Positions 7,468-16,059 of a DNA stretch of 64,000 bases are shown piece after piece; the stretch's first letter is position 1, and each line of letters begins with the position of its first letter. This DNA comes from Neobacillus niacini (GTDB lineage Bacteria > Bacillota > Bacilli > Bacillales > Cytobacillaceae). The notes under the pieces were generated by a model. It searched no databases. It had not been told where the DNA came from and saw nothing but the letters and a program-made list of their open reading frames with translations. Position numbers and translations under genes: made by a program. Location of the stretch: contig NZ_JAMBOB010000002.1 of NCBI RefSeq assembly GCF_023715415.1, forward strand, positions 248,001-312,000. Direction: 5' to 3'.

Positions 7468-8837
7468 AAAAGGGTATTAAAAGAAGAGTAGTGTGGAGTT
7501 ATTTGCTGTTAATCATTTTTAGTGTGGCCTTGTTTGAAGCTATGATTCTTTTTGCACTGAGACTTTACTATATGGATGGGATGAAACAGGCATTACGTGA
7601 TCAAGGGACGATGTTTTCTTCTTTTTATGAGCAGGAAATAATTGATGATCGTTTAAAGATTGATGCTGGAAACCTGCTAAATCAATATAATTTTCTAGTA
7701 GATGCCCAGGTACAATTAATAGATGAAAAGGGACTTGTTTTGGCGGATACACATCAAGGGAATGAAAGAAATGTAAGTGAATTTGAAGATGTAGAAAATG
7801 CATTAATGGGGTCAACAGGATATTTAGACACTATCCTTGAAAGGGAAAGGGTATTAATTGTAACACAGCCTATAAAACGAGGCAGTACTGTGATTGGGGC
7901 GATACGATTTACAACGTCGCTCGAAAAGGTGAACGACATCTATTTTCAAAATACATTATTACTTTTATTCTTTGGTGGAATTGTTATTTTGGCTGCAGCC
8001 ATTATGAGTTTCTTCTTAGCCAATACGATTACCAAGCCTGTAAGCGTCATTACGACAGCAGCTGAGCAGCTGGCGTCTGGTAATCTCTCAACGCGAATTC
8101 CGAAAGAAAAAGACGATGAGATTGGTAAATTAGCAGATACGTTAAATTATATGGCCAAGAAAATTGAAAAAAATGAACAACTAAAAAATGAGTTTATTGC
8201 ATCCGTGTCACATGAACTTCGAACGCCGTTAACTTCTATTAAAGGATGGGCTGTCACACTACAATCCTTATCAGAAGAAGACTTTTTTCGAGATGGTTTA
8301 GAGATTATTTCAACGGAAAGTGACCGTCTAAACGGCTTGTTAAATGAATTATTGGATTTCTCTAGTCTATCTTCAGGAAGACTGCCATTGGTTTTCAACA
8401 AAGTCTCCCTGCCATCCTTAATTCAGCAGGTTGTTCAGCAATTGGAGCCAAGAGGTTCAAGACAGGGATTGGAGATCATTACACAAATTGATAATACGGT
8501 TGAAGATATTTCTGCTGACTATAATCGCTTAAAACAGGTTTTGATTAATCTGCTTGATAATGCGTTAAAGTTTACTCCAAGCGGAGGTTTGATTACTGTT
8601 CAACTTTCGAAAGAGGAACAAGAGGTAGTAATCACCATTAACGACACCGGTATTGGTATTTCTGAATCAGATCTTAAACATGTAAGGGATAAATTTTTTA
8701 AAGGGAAATCACAAGCAAGTGGAAGTGGATTGGGACTGGCCATTGTTGATGAAATCATACAGGCGCATTATGGTCGTTTTTCATTAACGAGTAAGGAAGG
8801 CAGCGGAACAGAAGCGGAAATTCGCTTGCCCTTATGA
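7464..8837 (+). CDS. HAMP-domain sensor histidine kinase
   Basis: This 457-residue kinase has membrane helices at about 9-32 and 163-186 flanking an extracytoplasmic sensor of about 130 residues. A HAMP domain follows (about 187-240), then HisKA with H250 in SVSHELRTPLTSIKGW. The HATPase domain has N-box NLLDNALKFTP, G1 NDTGIGIS and G2 SGSGLGLAIVDEI. It should phosphorylate the response regulator encoded directly upstream, with which its start overlaps by 4 bp. The sensor domain gives no ligand clue. The lipoprotein gene begins 25 bp later, suggesting a three-gene operon. Confidence 0.92.
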   Translation: MKKGIKRRVVWSYLLLIIFSVALFEAMILFALRLYYMDGMKQALRDQGTMFSSFYEQEIIDDRLKIDAGNLLNQYNFLVDAQVQLIDEKGLVLADTHQGNERNVSEFEDVENALMGSTGYLDTILERERVLIVTQPIKRGSTVIGAIRFTTSLEKVNDIYFQNTLLLLFFGGIVILAAAIMSFFLANTITKPVSVITTAAEQLASGNLSTRIPKEKDDEIGKLADTLNYMAKKIEKNEQLKNEFIASVSHELRTPLTSIKGWAVTLQSLSEEDFFRDGLEIISTESDRLNGLLNELLDFSSLSSGRLPLVFNKVSLPSLIQQVVQQLEPRGSRQGLEIITQIDNTVEDISADYNRLKQVLINLLDNALKFTPSGGLITVQLSKEEQEVVITINDTGIGISESDLKHVRDKFFKGKSQASGSGLGLAIVDEIIQAHYGRFSLTSKEGSGTEAEIRLPL

Positions 8838-8862
8838 TGAAATTGTTATTGTGGGTGATGGG

Positions 8863-10236
8863 ATGAGTGGGAAGCAAATAAAATTCGCTGTAATTTTTGG
8901 AATAAGTATTCTGTTGTTTACTGGCTGCAATTTATTTCCTGCTCCGGAGAGTTTAATAAAAGCACCAAAGCAGGTGAAAGCAGTGAATCCAGCACAAGAC
9001 TTAGTATCCATCGCTAAAAGAAATTTACCAAAGGGCTCAAAGCTTTCTGTACCCAATGGTCCTGTTGGCGTTGATTCTGTTATCCATGTTGATCTTGATG
9101 GAGATGAAAACGAAGAAGCACTCGTATTGTACAGGTCCATTGGAAATGAAAATCAAGTGGGAGCATTTGCATTAGAAAAAGGTAGTAATGGCTGGAGTAA
9201 AATATTTATAACCAAGGGTGCAGGGACTGAGATTGATTGGGCATATGCTGCAGATATTATGGGTGATGAGCGAAAGGAAATATTACTTGGCTGGCAGACT
9301 GAGGGGTCTGCAGAAAATGTTCTTGAAATTTATTTTTGGAAGAATGATAAACTGGCAAAATTAAAGGAACTAACGTACAACGAAATAGAAGCGATTGAAA
9401 TTGATGATGAGGAAAAGACGAGGTTAGCGATTTGGAAACGGGACATGGCAGATGCTTATAAAGTCGATTTGTTAACGTGGAAAGGTGACTCTGTTGTAGC
9501 GGATATAAACTATTATCCTTCCTATTTTCAAGAAGTTATTGCCTATTATCAACGAAGAATTTCAGAGGTTCCGGATGCAGCCTATTATTGGTATTATTTA
9601 GCAGATGCCCATTTGAAAGCAGGTCTTCCAGAACAGGCTATTCATGCTATTGATAAGGGATTGAGCTTGAAGTCCGTAGTACCGACGAAAGGCTATTTCC
9701 AACAATTAAGAATCCAAGCGGAAAAAATGCTTCCAAAGGAAAGATTTCCAAGGGTAATTACCAGGAAGGATACTCGTAAATATTGGAGCATAGAGGAAGT
9801 ACTGGTTATTCAAAAGGTAAAGGAAGCAGCAAGTAAATATTGGTATGTAATGAGTGGAGGAAAATATCCGGAGGGAACAATCGAAAAGGTAACCGTTAAT
9901 AATAATGAATATCGGTATCTTGGTAAGGATTTAGATACCCATGCCGAATTAGTGAACTATCTTTCTAGTTCCTTTACATCAAGTGCCATAGATTCATTTA
10001 TGCAAAAGAAAATAATCTTTGAGTTTTTTGGTAGACTGATCCAGCCTAACTCAGACGGAGGATCACTTTTCAATTATGAACGAGCGGAAGTTGTCCAGAA
10101 GAAGGATAAGGGAAATGAAATGGAAATTGACCTTAAAGTCCCTGTTGGCGATACAAATTCCTTTGAATTTGTGCATATTAGTTTCCAAAAGGCTGAAAAT
10201 GGATGGAGGATATTCTCGGAACCGGGGACATTTTAA
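8863..10236 (+). CDS. Lipoprotein with VCBS-like repeat region and TPR-like segment
   Basis: The protein has a lipoprotein signal with lipobox LLFTGC, so it is anchored outside the membrane. Residues ~65-200 resemble FG-GAP/VCBS-type repeats (HVDLDGDENEEALVLYRS, ADIMGDERKEILLGWQ). A TPR-like helical pair follows (AYYWYYLADAHLKAGLPEQA), then an unassigned C-terminal domain. The start at 8863 was preferred because GGTGAT (8854-8859) directly precedes it; a GTG at 8851 has no ribosome site. It follows the kinase gene closely and may sense or report on the envelope signal of that system. Function is unknown. Confidence 0.85.
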   Translation: MSGKQIKFAVIFGISILLFTGCNLFPAPESLIKAPKQVKAVNPAQDLVSIAKRNLPKGSKLSVPNGPVGVDSVIHVDLDGDENEEALVLYRSIGNENQVGAFALEKGSNGWSKIFITKGAGTEIDWAYAADIMGDERKEILLGWQTEGSAENVLEIYFWKNDKLAKLKELTYNEIEAIEIDDEEKTRLAIWKRDMADAYKVDLLTWKGDSVVADINYYPSYFQEVIAYYQRRISEVPDAAYYWYYLADAHLKAGLPEQAIHAIDKGLSLKSVVPTKGYFQQLRIQAEKMLPKERFPRVITRKDTRKYWSIEEVLVIQKVKEAASKYWYVMSGGKYPEGTIEKVTVNNNEYRYLGKDLDTHAELVNYLSSSFTSSAIDSFMQKKIIFEFFGRLIQPNSDGGSLFNYERAEVVQKKDKGNEMEIDLKVPVGDTNSFEFVHISFQKAENGWRIFSEPGTF

Positions 10237-10240
10237 ATGT

Positions 10241-10277
10241 AAGCAGCAAGGCTACTATCCTAACTTGCTGCTTTTTT
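10241..10277 (+). terminator. Terminator after lipoprotein operon
   Basis: AAGCAGCAAG pairs with CTTGCTGCTT around a 13-nt loop and runs into TTTTTT. Confidence 0.88.
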
Positions 10278-10329
10278 CCATGGTTCTGCAAAATCATGAA
10301 AAAAGAGATAGAAGATATGAATAAAAAAC

Positions 10330-10387
10330 TTGTTTTATCTGAAAGTTCAGAATAAAATTAGGGTAACATACTAACCAGTAGGTATGT
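10330..10387 (+). promoter_or_regulatory. Promoter with TetR-type operator for the acyl-CoA dehydrogenase operon
   Basis: TTGTTT (10330-10335), a 17-nt spacer and TAAAAT (10353-10358) form a SigA-type promoter. The spacer contains the palindrome TCTGAAAGTTCAGA (10338-10351). Just downstream, CATACTAACCAGTAGGTATG (10367-10386) is an imperfect palindrome almost identical (16 of 20) to one at 13470-13489, placed where a TetR-family repressor would block transcription. Confidence 0.7.
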
Positions 10388-10458
10388 ATACGCTATTGCC
10401 TGCATACTATTAATACGAGCTTTTAAACTATATTCTATATAAGGATGGAGTGAAAGGT

Positions 10459-11637
10459 ATGCATTTACGTCTGACAGATGAACAAAAAATGGTCCAAAAG
10501 ACAATTAGAAGATTTGTAGAAAAAGAATTGATTCCACTAGAAAATGAGGTATTAAGAAATGAAAGGGAAGGAAAACCCAGCCTTTCTAAAGAAATACTAA
10601 AGGAGCTTCAATTAAAAGCAAAGGAAGTAGGTTTCTGGGGTATTAATACACCTGAAGTGTATGGTGGAGCTGAATTAGGGCAAATGATGATGGCTATTGT
10701 ATTGATGGAGGTTTCTAAAACGTTTGTACCATTTAGCTTTGGTGGTTCTGCAGATAATATCCTTTATTATGGGAACGAAGAACAAAAGAATAAATACTTG
10801 GTGCCAACCATTAATGGTGAGAAAAAATCATGTTTTGCGATGACAGAGCCTGGTGCAGGTTCTGATACGAGAAACATCAAGATGAGTGCTGTAAAAGAGG
10901 GCAGTGACTGGGTGTTAAATGGAGAGAAGACGTTTATTACCGGTGGGAATGAAGCGGATTTTGTTATGGCGATTGCAATTACAGATAAAGAATTGCACCA
11001 ATCTACTCAAGGACGTGAAGGAGTTACCTGCTTTATTGTTGACCGGGATATGGGCTGGAAGTCAGAGTATATACATACGATGGGAGAATGGGGTCCAGCC
11101 AGCCTAGTTTTCGAAAATGTTCGTGTTCCTGAAGAGAATATTCTTGGTGAACTGCACAAGGGTTATAATCTTGGGTTAGAATGGATTGGTTTTGCTAGAT
11201 GGGTGGTAGGTGCAAGAGCGGTAGGAGCTGCAGAGCGACTATTGCAAATGGCGATTGACTATTCAAAAGAAAGAATGACCTTTGGAAAACCGATTGCAGA
11301 AAGACAAGCGATTCAGTGGCAAATTGCTGATTCAGCAGTTGAAATCGAAGCAGCTAAATGGTTGGTTTTAAATGCTGCCTTCACTCTTGATAATGGTGAA
11401 GACAATCGTCACTTAGCTTCAATGGCAAAGCTTTATGGTTCAAATATGGGAAATAGAGTGGTAGACCGTGTGCTTCAAATCCACGGAGGAATGGGGTATA
11501 CAAGAGAACTGCCAATCGAGCGCTGGTACCGTGAAGCAAGACTTTGGAGAATTTATGATGGTACCGATGAAATTCAACGAATGATTATTGCTCGGAATTT
11601 GATTAAGGGACATGTAAAGATTGGTCAGTACGTATGA
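10459..11637 (+). CDS. Acyl-CoA dehydrogenase
   Basis: This 392-residue flavoprotein has the usual acyl-CoA dehydrogenase layout: an N-terminal helical domain, a beta domain with CFAMTEPGAGSDTRNIKMSA and NGEKTFITGG, and a C-terminal helical domain with RMTFGKPIAERQAIQWQIAD and QIHGGMGYTRELPIERWYRE. It oxidises acyl-CoA to enoyl-CoA using FAD. The position of the catalytic Glu in MCAD-type enzymes (YEGT) reads YDGTDEIQR here, an Asp that occurs in some subfamilies. The ATG at 10459 has GGAG eight nt upstream; a GTG at 10450 overlaps that site. First gene of an operon with an SDR and two MaoC-type proteins, together a beta-oxidation-like module of unknown substrate. Confidence 0.93.
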   Translation: MHLRLTDEQKMVQKTIRRFVEKELIPLENEVLRNEREGKPSLSKEILKELQLKAKEVGFWGINTPEVYGGAELGQMMMAIVLMEVSKTFVPFSFGGSADNILYYGNEEQKNKYLVPTINGEKKSCFAMTEPGAGSDTRNIKMSAVKEGSDWVLNGEKTFITGGNEADFVMAIAITDKELHQSTQGREGVTCFIVDRDMGWKSEYIHTMGEWGPASLVFENVRVPEENILGELHKGYNLGLEWIGFARWVVGARAVGAAERLLQMAIDYSKERMTFGKPIAERQAIQWQIADSAVEIEAAKWLVLNAAFTLDNGEDNRHLASMAKLYGSNMGNRVVDRVLQIHGGMGYTRELPIERWYREARLWRIYDGTDEIQRMIIARNLIKGHVKIGQYV

Positions 11638-11644
11638 TATTTTT

Positions 11645-11658
11645 TGTAAGCGTTATCT
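11645..11658 (+). promoter_or_regulatory. Probable CcpA cre site
   Basis: TGTAAGCGTTATCT matches the catabolite-responsive element TGWNANCGNTNWCA at 13 of 14 positions (final A is T). It lies just after the acyl-CoA dehydrogenase stop, where a bound CcpA could act as a roadblock on the operon. A second site lies at 14343. Confidence 0.5.
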
Positions 11659-11707
11659 ATTGCGAGAATTCAAGATTATGAAAATGATAAGTTTGGAGGA
11701 ACTAGAA

Positions 11708-12472
11708 ATGACAGGAAGATTTACGGGAAGAGTGGCGTTTGTAACAGGAGGAAGCAGGGGGATTGGTAAGGGGATTGTAGAACGATTTGCCGAAGAAGGC
11801 GCGAAGGTAGCGTTTATTGATTTAAATGAAGAATCATTGGTAGAAACAACGAATGAACTAAGAGAAAAGGGGTATGAAGTTTTTTCAAAGGTCGCAAACG
11901 TAGTCGAAGCCGAGCAAGTGGAAAGTGCCTTTAAAGAGGCGTATGAAGCACTTGGCTCAATTGATATTCTAGTCAATAATGCAGGCGTTATCCGTGATAA
12001 TCTTTTATTCAAAATGACAGACTCTGACTGGCAAATGGTTATGGATGTTCACTTAAAAGGCTCTTTTAACGCAGCTCGTGCGGCACAAAAGTATATGGTT
12101 GAGAATAAATATGGACGCATTATTAATATTTCTTCGACTTCTGCTCTTGGCAATCGCGGGCAGGCCAATTATGCAGCAGCCAAAGCAGGGTTACAGGGTT
12201 TCACGAAAACACTTGCAATTGAGCTAGGGAGATATGGTATTACGGCAAACTCTGTTGCACCAGGGTTTATTGAAACGGAAATGACGATGGAAACGGCGGC
12301 TAGAATCGGGGTTCCATTTGAGCAATTAATCCAAGCGAGTGTAGCTAATATCCCTGTTGGAAGAAGTGGAAAGCCTGAAGATATTGCCAATGCTGTGGCA
12401 TTCTTTGCTGATGAAAAATCTTCCTTTGTTAATGGTCAAGTTATTTATGTTGCTGGTGGTCCAAAAAATTAA
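11708..12472 (+). CDS. SDR-family 3-oxoacyl reductase/3-hydroxyacyl dehydrogenase (FabG-like)
   Basis: This 254-residue classical SDR has the cofactor motif TGGSRGIGKG, NNAG (LVNNAGV), catalytic Ser in ISSTSALGN and YxxxK in YAAAKAGLQGF, plus the FabG-like VAPGFIETEM loop. It probably interconverts 3-hydroxyacyl-CoA and 3-oxoacyl-CoA with NAD(P)H, the step after hydration by the adjacent MaoC proteins. The ATG at 11708 has GGAGGA seven nt upstream, which decides it over upstream in-frame starts. A D at the end of the second beta strand (AFIDLNE) favours NAD(H). Substrate chain type is unknown. Confidence 0.9.
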   Translation: MTGRFTGRVAFVTGGSRGIGKGIVERFAEEGAKVAFIDLNEESLVETTNELREKGYEVFSKVANVVEAEQVESAFKEAYEALGSIDILVNNAGVIRDNLLFKMTDSDWQMVMDVHLKGSFNAARAAQKYMVENKYGRIINISSTSALGNRGQANYAAAKAGLQGFTKTLAIELGRYGITANSVAPGFIETEMTMETAARIGVPFEQLIQASVANIPVGRSGKPEDIANAVAFFADEKSSFVNGQVIYVAGGPKN

Positions 12473-12496
12473 TAACTAAAGTGAGGCGAAGATAAT

Positions 12497-12946
12497 TTGT
12501 TCAGTAATCAAGTTGGTAAACGTTCCAATAAAGTGAAAAACGATGTGGAACGAGGAGCTGTGAAGAAATTTGCGGAAGCAATCGGAGACCTTCATCCCAT
12601 TTATTTTGATGTAGAAGTAGGGAGAAATTCAAGATTTAAAAACAATATTGCACCTCCAACATTTCCAAGGACGTTTGACTATGGAGTGATTGACAGATTA
12701 AATCTTCCCACCAAAGGATTAATCCACGGGGAACAGACCTTTCATTACGAACGGCCGTTAGTGGTTGGAGAAGAGATTCTTTGTTATTCCGAAGTGAAAA
12801 AATACTTTGAGAAAAAAGGTAATTTTGGCGAAATGGGTTTTCTTGTCCTAGAAAGCTTTGGTGAGGATTTAGCAGGTAACACGATTTTTAGTTCCACCTC
12901 GACCATTGTTATTTCTGAAGCAGTGAGGAAGGTGCTGACAAAATGA
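12497..12946 (+). CDS. MaoC-like dehydratase, N-terminal-type hot-dog subunit
   Basis: This 149-residue single hot-dog protein resembles the FAS1-like/MaoC N-terminal half-domain (KKFAEAIGDLHPIYFD, IAPPTFPRTFDYG, LIHGEQTFHYERPLVVGEEI). Such subunits usually lack the catalytic Asp/His pair and form a heteromer with a MaoC-type partner; the partner is encoded immediately downstream, overlapping by 4 bp. The pair likely hydrates enoyl-CoA, as in mycobacterial HadAB or steroid-side-chain hydratases. The start is TTG with GAGGCG upstream. The heteromer is inferred from domain types and operon order. Confidence 0.85.
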   Translation: MFSNQVGKRSNKVKNDVERGAVKKFAEAIGDLHPIYFDVEVGRNSRFKNNIAPPTFPRTFDYGVIDRLNLPTKGLIHGEQTFHYERPLVVGEEILCYSEVKKYFEKKGNFGEMGFLVLESFGEDLAGNTIFSSTSTIVISEAVRKVLTK

Positions 12947-13344
12947 GTACTCTTACACAGTTACAGGTTGGTGAATCCGTAAAAGAAATTCAGTTAGAGG
13001 CTGTCTCAAGAATCGATTTAATTAAATATGCAGGTGCGTCTGGAGATTTTAATCCAATTCATACCATTGATGAGGAAGCCAAAAAGGCTGGATTACCAGG
13101 TATAATTGCACATGGTATGTGGACAATGGGTAATCTCGCAAAGCTTTTTACACCGTATTTTGAAGAAGGCTTCGTCAAGGATTATTCCATCCGCTTTAAA
13201 GGAATGGTTTTTTTAAATGATGTGATTACACTGAAAGCTACCTTGAAAGAAGTAGAAGAACCAAATCTTCGCTTTCAAGTTCTGGCTTTAAACCAAAATG
13301 GGAACGAAGTTTTAAAAGGTGAAGTTTTGTTTACCAAATTTTAA
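12943..13344 (+). CDS. MaoC-like enoyl-CoA hydratase, catalytic hot-dog subunit
   Basis: This 133-residue protein carries the R-hydratase motif YAGASGDFNPIHTIDEEAKK (catalytic Asp and His in D-F-N-P-I-H) and the following GIIAHGMWTMG helix region of MaoC/PhaJ proteins. It would add water to the double bond of 2-enoyl-CoA, together with the N-terminal-type subunit upstream. It is the last gene of the acyl-CoA dehydrogenase operon, which lacks an acyl-CoA ligase and a thiolase. Confidence 0.88.
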   Translation: MSTLTQLQVGESVKEIQLEAVSRIDLIKYAGASGDFNPIHTIDEEAKKAGLPGIIAHGMWTMGNLAKLFTPYFEEGFVKDYSIRFKGMVFLNDVITLKATLKEVEEPNLRFQVLALNQNGNEVLKGEVLFTKF

Positions 13345-13360
13345 TAGTTACTGATTAATG

Positions 13361-13407
13361 CCCAGGTGATGAATCGACACCGATTCGATTTGTTGCCTTT
13401 TTTTTTC
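13361..13407 (+). terminator. Terminator of the acyl-CoA dehydrogenase operon
   Basis: The core stem GAATCG-ACAC-CGATTC extends imperfectly outward (AGGTGAT with TGTTGCCT) and is followed by nine T residues. Confidence 0.75.
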
Positions 13408-13429
13408 TGAAATTGGTGAAAAATAAATA

Positions 13430-13489
13430 TTGAATAGTATAAATATTTTATATATTATGACTTTAGTGCCATACTGACTAGTTAGTATG
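13430..13489 (+). promoter_or_regulatory. Promoter and TetR-type operator for the second SDR gene
   Basis: TTGAAT (13430-13435), 17 nt, and TATTAT (13453-13458) form a SigA-type promoter. CATACTGACTAGTTAGTATG (13470-13489) is a near-perfect palindrome (9 of 10 per arm) matching the operator at 10367-10386, placed at about the transcription start. Both units are therefore likely repressed by the same TetR-family protein, which is not encoded nearby. Confidence 0.75.
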
Positions 13490-13536
13490 TAAGTTCGAAA
13501 TAGATAGAGTAAATTTGGCTATGGGAGGAAACATCC

Positions 13537-14310
13537 ATGCATGTGAAGGAGTTATTCGATTTAACAGGAAAAGTAGCAATTGTAACAGGCGGCGGCAGGG
13601 GATTAGGTCAGCAAATCGCAGAGGGGTTTGCTGAAGCTGGTGCTAGTGTAGTGGTTTGTTCAAGAAAGTTCGAGGCTTGTCAGGAAGTAAGTGAAGGGTT
13701 AATAAAAATGGGTGTAGATAGCCTTGCATTAAAATGTGATGTAACCAATCCAGAGGATGTAAAAAATGTGGTCAAGCATACTTTGGAAAGGTTTGGGAGG
13801 ATAGACATCCTCGTTAATAATAGCGGTGCAACCTGGGGAGCACTTACAGAAGATATGCCCCTTGAGGCCTGGAAAAAAGTAATCGACGTAAACGTAACGG
13901 GTACCTTTCTAATGTCTCAAACTGTGGGAAGAGTCATGCTCGAGCAGAAATCCGGAAAAATAATTAACATTGCCTCAGTTGCAGGCCTTAAAGGCAGTAA
14001 TCCTAAATACATGAATACCATTGGCTACAACACCTCTAAAGGAGCGGTAATAACCTTTACAAAGGATTTAGCGGTTAAATGGGGGCCGCACGGTATCTAT
14101 GTAAATGCGATAGCACCAGGTTTTTTCCCTACGAAAATGTCAGAAGGTTTGCTAGAAATAGGCAGTGAGGCTATTTTAGAAGGAACTCCATTGAGAAAGT
14201 TTGGTTCCAATCATGATTTAAAAGGAGTTGCATTATTCCTAGCATCACCCGCTTCTGATTTTATTACGGGGGACATTATTGTTGTTGACGGCGGTGCCCA
14301 CGCAATGTAG
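13537..14310 (+). CDS. SDR-family oxidoreductase
   Basis: This 257-residue classical SDR has cofactor motif TGGGRGLGQQ, NNSG in place of NNAG, catalytic Ser in IASVAGLKG and YxxxK in YNTSKGAVITF. It resembles gluconate 5-dehydrogenase/2-deoxy-gluconate dehydrogenase-like SDRs, but in this catabolic setting it may oxidise an alcohol or hydroxyacyl intermediate. GGGAGGAAAC precedes the ATG. It is controlled by its own promoter and an operator shared with the acyl-CoA dehydrogenase operon. Confidence 0.88.
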   Translation: MHVKELFDLTGKVAIVTGGGRGLGQQIAEGFAEAGASVVVCSRKFEACQEVSEGLIKMGVDSLALKCDVTNPEDVKNVVKHTLERFGRIDILVNNSGATWGALTEDMPLEAWKKVIDVNVTGTFLMSQTVGRVMLEQKSGKIINIASVAGLKGSNPKYMNTIGYNTSKGAVITFTKDLAVKWGPHGIYVNAIAPGFFPTKMSEGLLEIGSEAILEGTPLRKFGSNHDLKGVALFLASPASDFITGDIIVVDGGAHAM

Positions 14311-14342
14311 AGAGAATCATAATCCTTCGTGATTTTTATAAA

Positions 14343-14356
14343 TGATAGCGTTTACA
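14343..14356 (+). promoter_or_regulatory. CcpA cre site upstream of aldehyde dehydrogenase
   Basis: TGATAGCGTTTACA is a full match to the TGWNANCGNTNWCA consensus. It lies between the second SDR and the aldehyde dehydrogenase gene, suggesting glucose repression of the alcohol/aldehyde oxidation genes. Confidence 0.65.
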
Positions 14357-14517
14357 AGCGGATGATTAAATTGCAAATGCAGTAGAAGAAAATTTGATCC
14401 ATTTAGAGTAACCCATTACCAGAGAACATCCTTTTCTCTTTGATTTTGTTGTCGGCAAAGAGATTTATAGATTTTCAGAAAGTAAATTTGGTGTTTTATA
14501 AAAAGGAGGAACGAAAA

Positions 14518-16041
14518 ATGGCAGTAAAAACGGATGTTCAAAGTTTCCCGCTGTTTATTAATGGAAAGTGGGAACCTGCAAGCAATCAAGAAACCTTTGA
14601 TGTTTTTAACCCAGCCACTGGTGAGCTCGTTGCTAAAGTTGCAAAAGGCACTGTAGCAGATGTTGATCGTGCAGTAATGGCGGCAAGGGAGGCGTTTGAC
14701 AACACCGAATGGAAAAACATGAACCCGAAAGACCGGGCTAAAGTTTTATATGCAATTTCTTATCAAATTGCAGAGCATGCAGAAGAGTTAGTGTATTTAG
14801 AAGCAATTAGTTCCGGCGGTACCGTACGTCGGATTGGCAACAGTGATATTTTACAAATGGTAGACCTTTTCCAAACATTGGCGAACTTTACATTAGAATA
14901 TCCGTTCTCTGAAACCTTACCAGTACCGCCATTTCCAGGACCGGCACATAATTTTATCTGGCGTGAGCCAATTGGTGTCTGTGCGGCAATCACACCGTGG
15001 AATCTGCCAATGGTCATCGCTACTTGGAAAATCGCACCTGCGCTGGCAATGGGAAATACAGTGGTCATTAAACCTGCAAGCTATACGCCATTATCAACCT
15101 TAAAGCTGGCCGAATTGATTTCAAAGGTAGTTCCACCTGGAGTTATTAATGTTGTAACAGGCCCTGGGGCTGAAGTTGGCGAAGGATTAGTTCGCCATTC
15201 GATGGTTGACAAGGTTGCTTTTACAGGATCAACAGAGGTGGGCAGGAGAATCATGAGTTTGGCTTCTGAAAGTATTAAAAATACAACATTAGAGCTTGGA
15301 GGAAAATCACCAAATATACTCTTAGAGGATGCAGATCTCAGTATTGCCCTACCAGGAAGTCTTTTTGGAGTATTCTTACATTCGGGACAGCTGTGTGAAA
15401 GCGGAACTCGATTATTTGTGCCAGATTCTTTATATGATCAAGTTGTTGCCGGACTTGTCTCATTAACAAGTAAGTTGAAGCTCGGAAACCCATTAGATCC
15501 TGAAACGGATGTAGGTCCGGTTATTTCTAAAAAACAAAAAGAAACCATTCTTTCCTACATCGAGGCTGGTAAACAACAAGGAGCCACGCTTGTCTGCGGT
15601 GGGAAAGAAGTGAAAGTGGCAGGCTGCGACGATGGCTATTTTGTGGAGCCAACTATTTTCACCAATGTGACCAATGATATGAAAATTGCTCAGGAAGAAA
15701 TATTTGGACCTGTGTTATGTGTGATTCGCTATTCTGAACTAAACGAAGCTATCAAAATGGCAAATGATAGTATTTATGGTTTGGCTGCAGGTGTTTGGAC
15801 ACGCGATGTTAATAAAGCCTATGGGGTTGCAAGAAAATTACAGGCTGGAGTTGTCTGGATCAATGACTGGCACATGCTTAGAAGCGATGCGCCATTTGGC
15901 GGATACAAGCAAAGCGGCATTGGCAGAGAAATGGGTCAGCAATCACTAGACGCTTATACACAAATAAAGCATGTGCACACATCCATGTCCCCAGAGCTTG
16001 AGAGACGCAACTGGTATGGAATTCTGTTTGGCCAAAACTAA
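14518..16041 (+). CDS. NAD(P)-dependent aldehyde dehydrogenase
   Basis: This 507-residue ALDH-superfamily enzyme has the AITPWNLPM and KPASYTPLS cofactor loops, the general-base region [15 protein letters not shown], the catalytic Cys in [13 protein letters not shown], and the [10 protein letters not shown] motif. It oxidises an aldehyde to the carboxylate. AAAAGGAGGA seven nt upstream sets the ATG at 14518; a longer in-frame extension to 14440 has no ribosome site. It pairs with the iron-type alcohol dehydrogenase 18 bp downstream, so the two probably convert an alcohol to an acid that the acyl-CoA genes could take further after activation. Confidence 0.93.
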   Translation: MAVKTDVQSFPLFINGKWEPASNQETFDVFNPATGELVAKVAKGTVADVDRAVMAAREAFDNTEWKNMNPKDRAKVLYAISYQIAEHAEELVYLEAISSGGTVRRIGNSDILQMVDLFQTLANFTLEYPFSETLPVPPFPGPAHNFIWREPIGVCAAITPWNLPMVIATWKIAPALAMGNTVVIKPASYTPLSTLKLAELISKVVPPGVINVVTGPGAEVGEGLVRHSMVDKVAFTGSTEVGRRIMSLASESIKNTTLELGGKSPNILLEDADLSIALPGSLFGVFLHSGQLCESGTRLFVPDSLYDQVVAGLVSLTSKLKLGNPLDPETDVGPVISKKQKETILSYIEAGKQQGATLVCGGKEVKVAGCDDGYFVEPTIFTNVTNDMKIAQEEIFGPVLCVIRYSELNEAIKMANDSIYGLAAGVWTRDVNKAYGVARKLQAGVVWINDWHMLRSDAPFGGYKQSGIGREMGQQSLDAYTQIKHVHTSMSPELERRNWYGILFGQN

Positions 16042-16059
16042 TGAAGAGGTGAAGAAATA

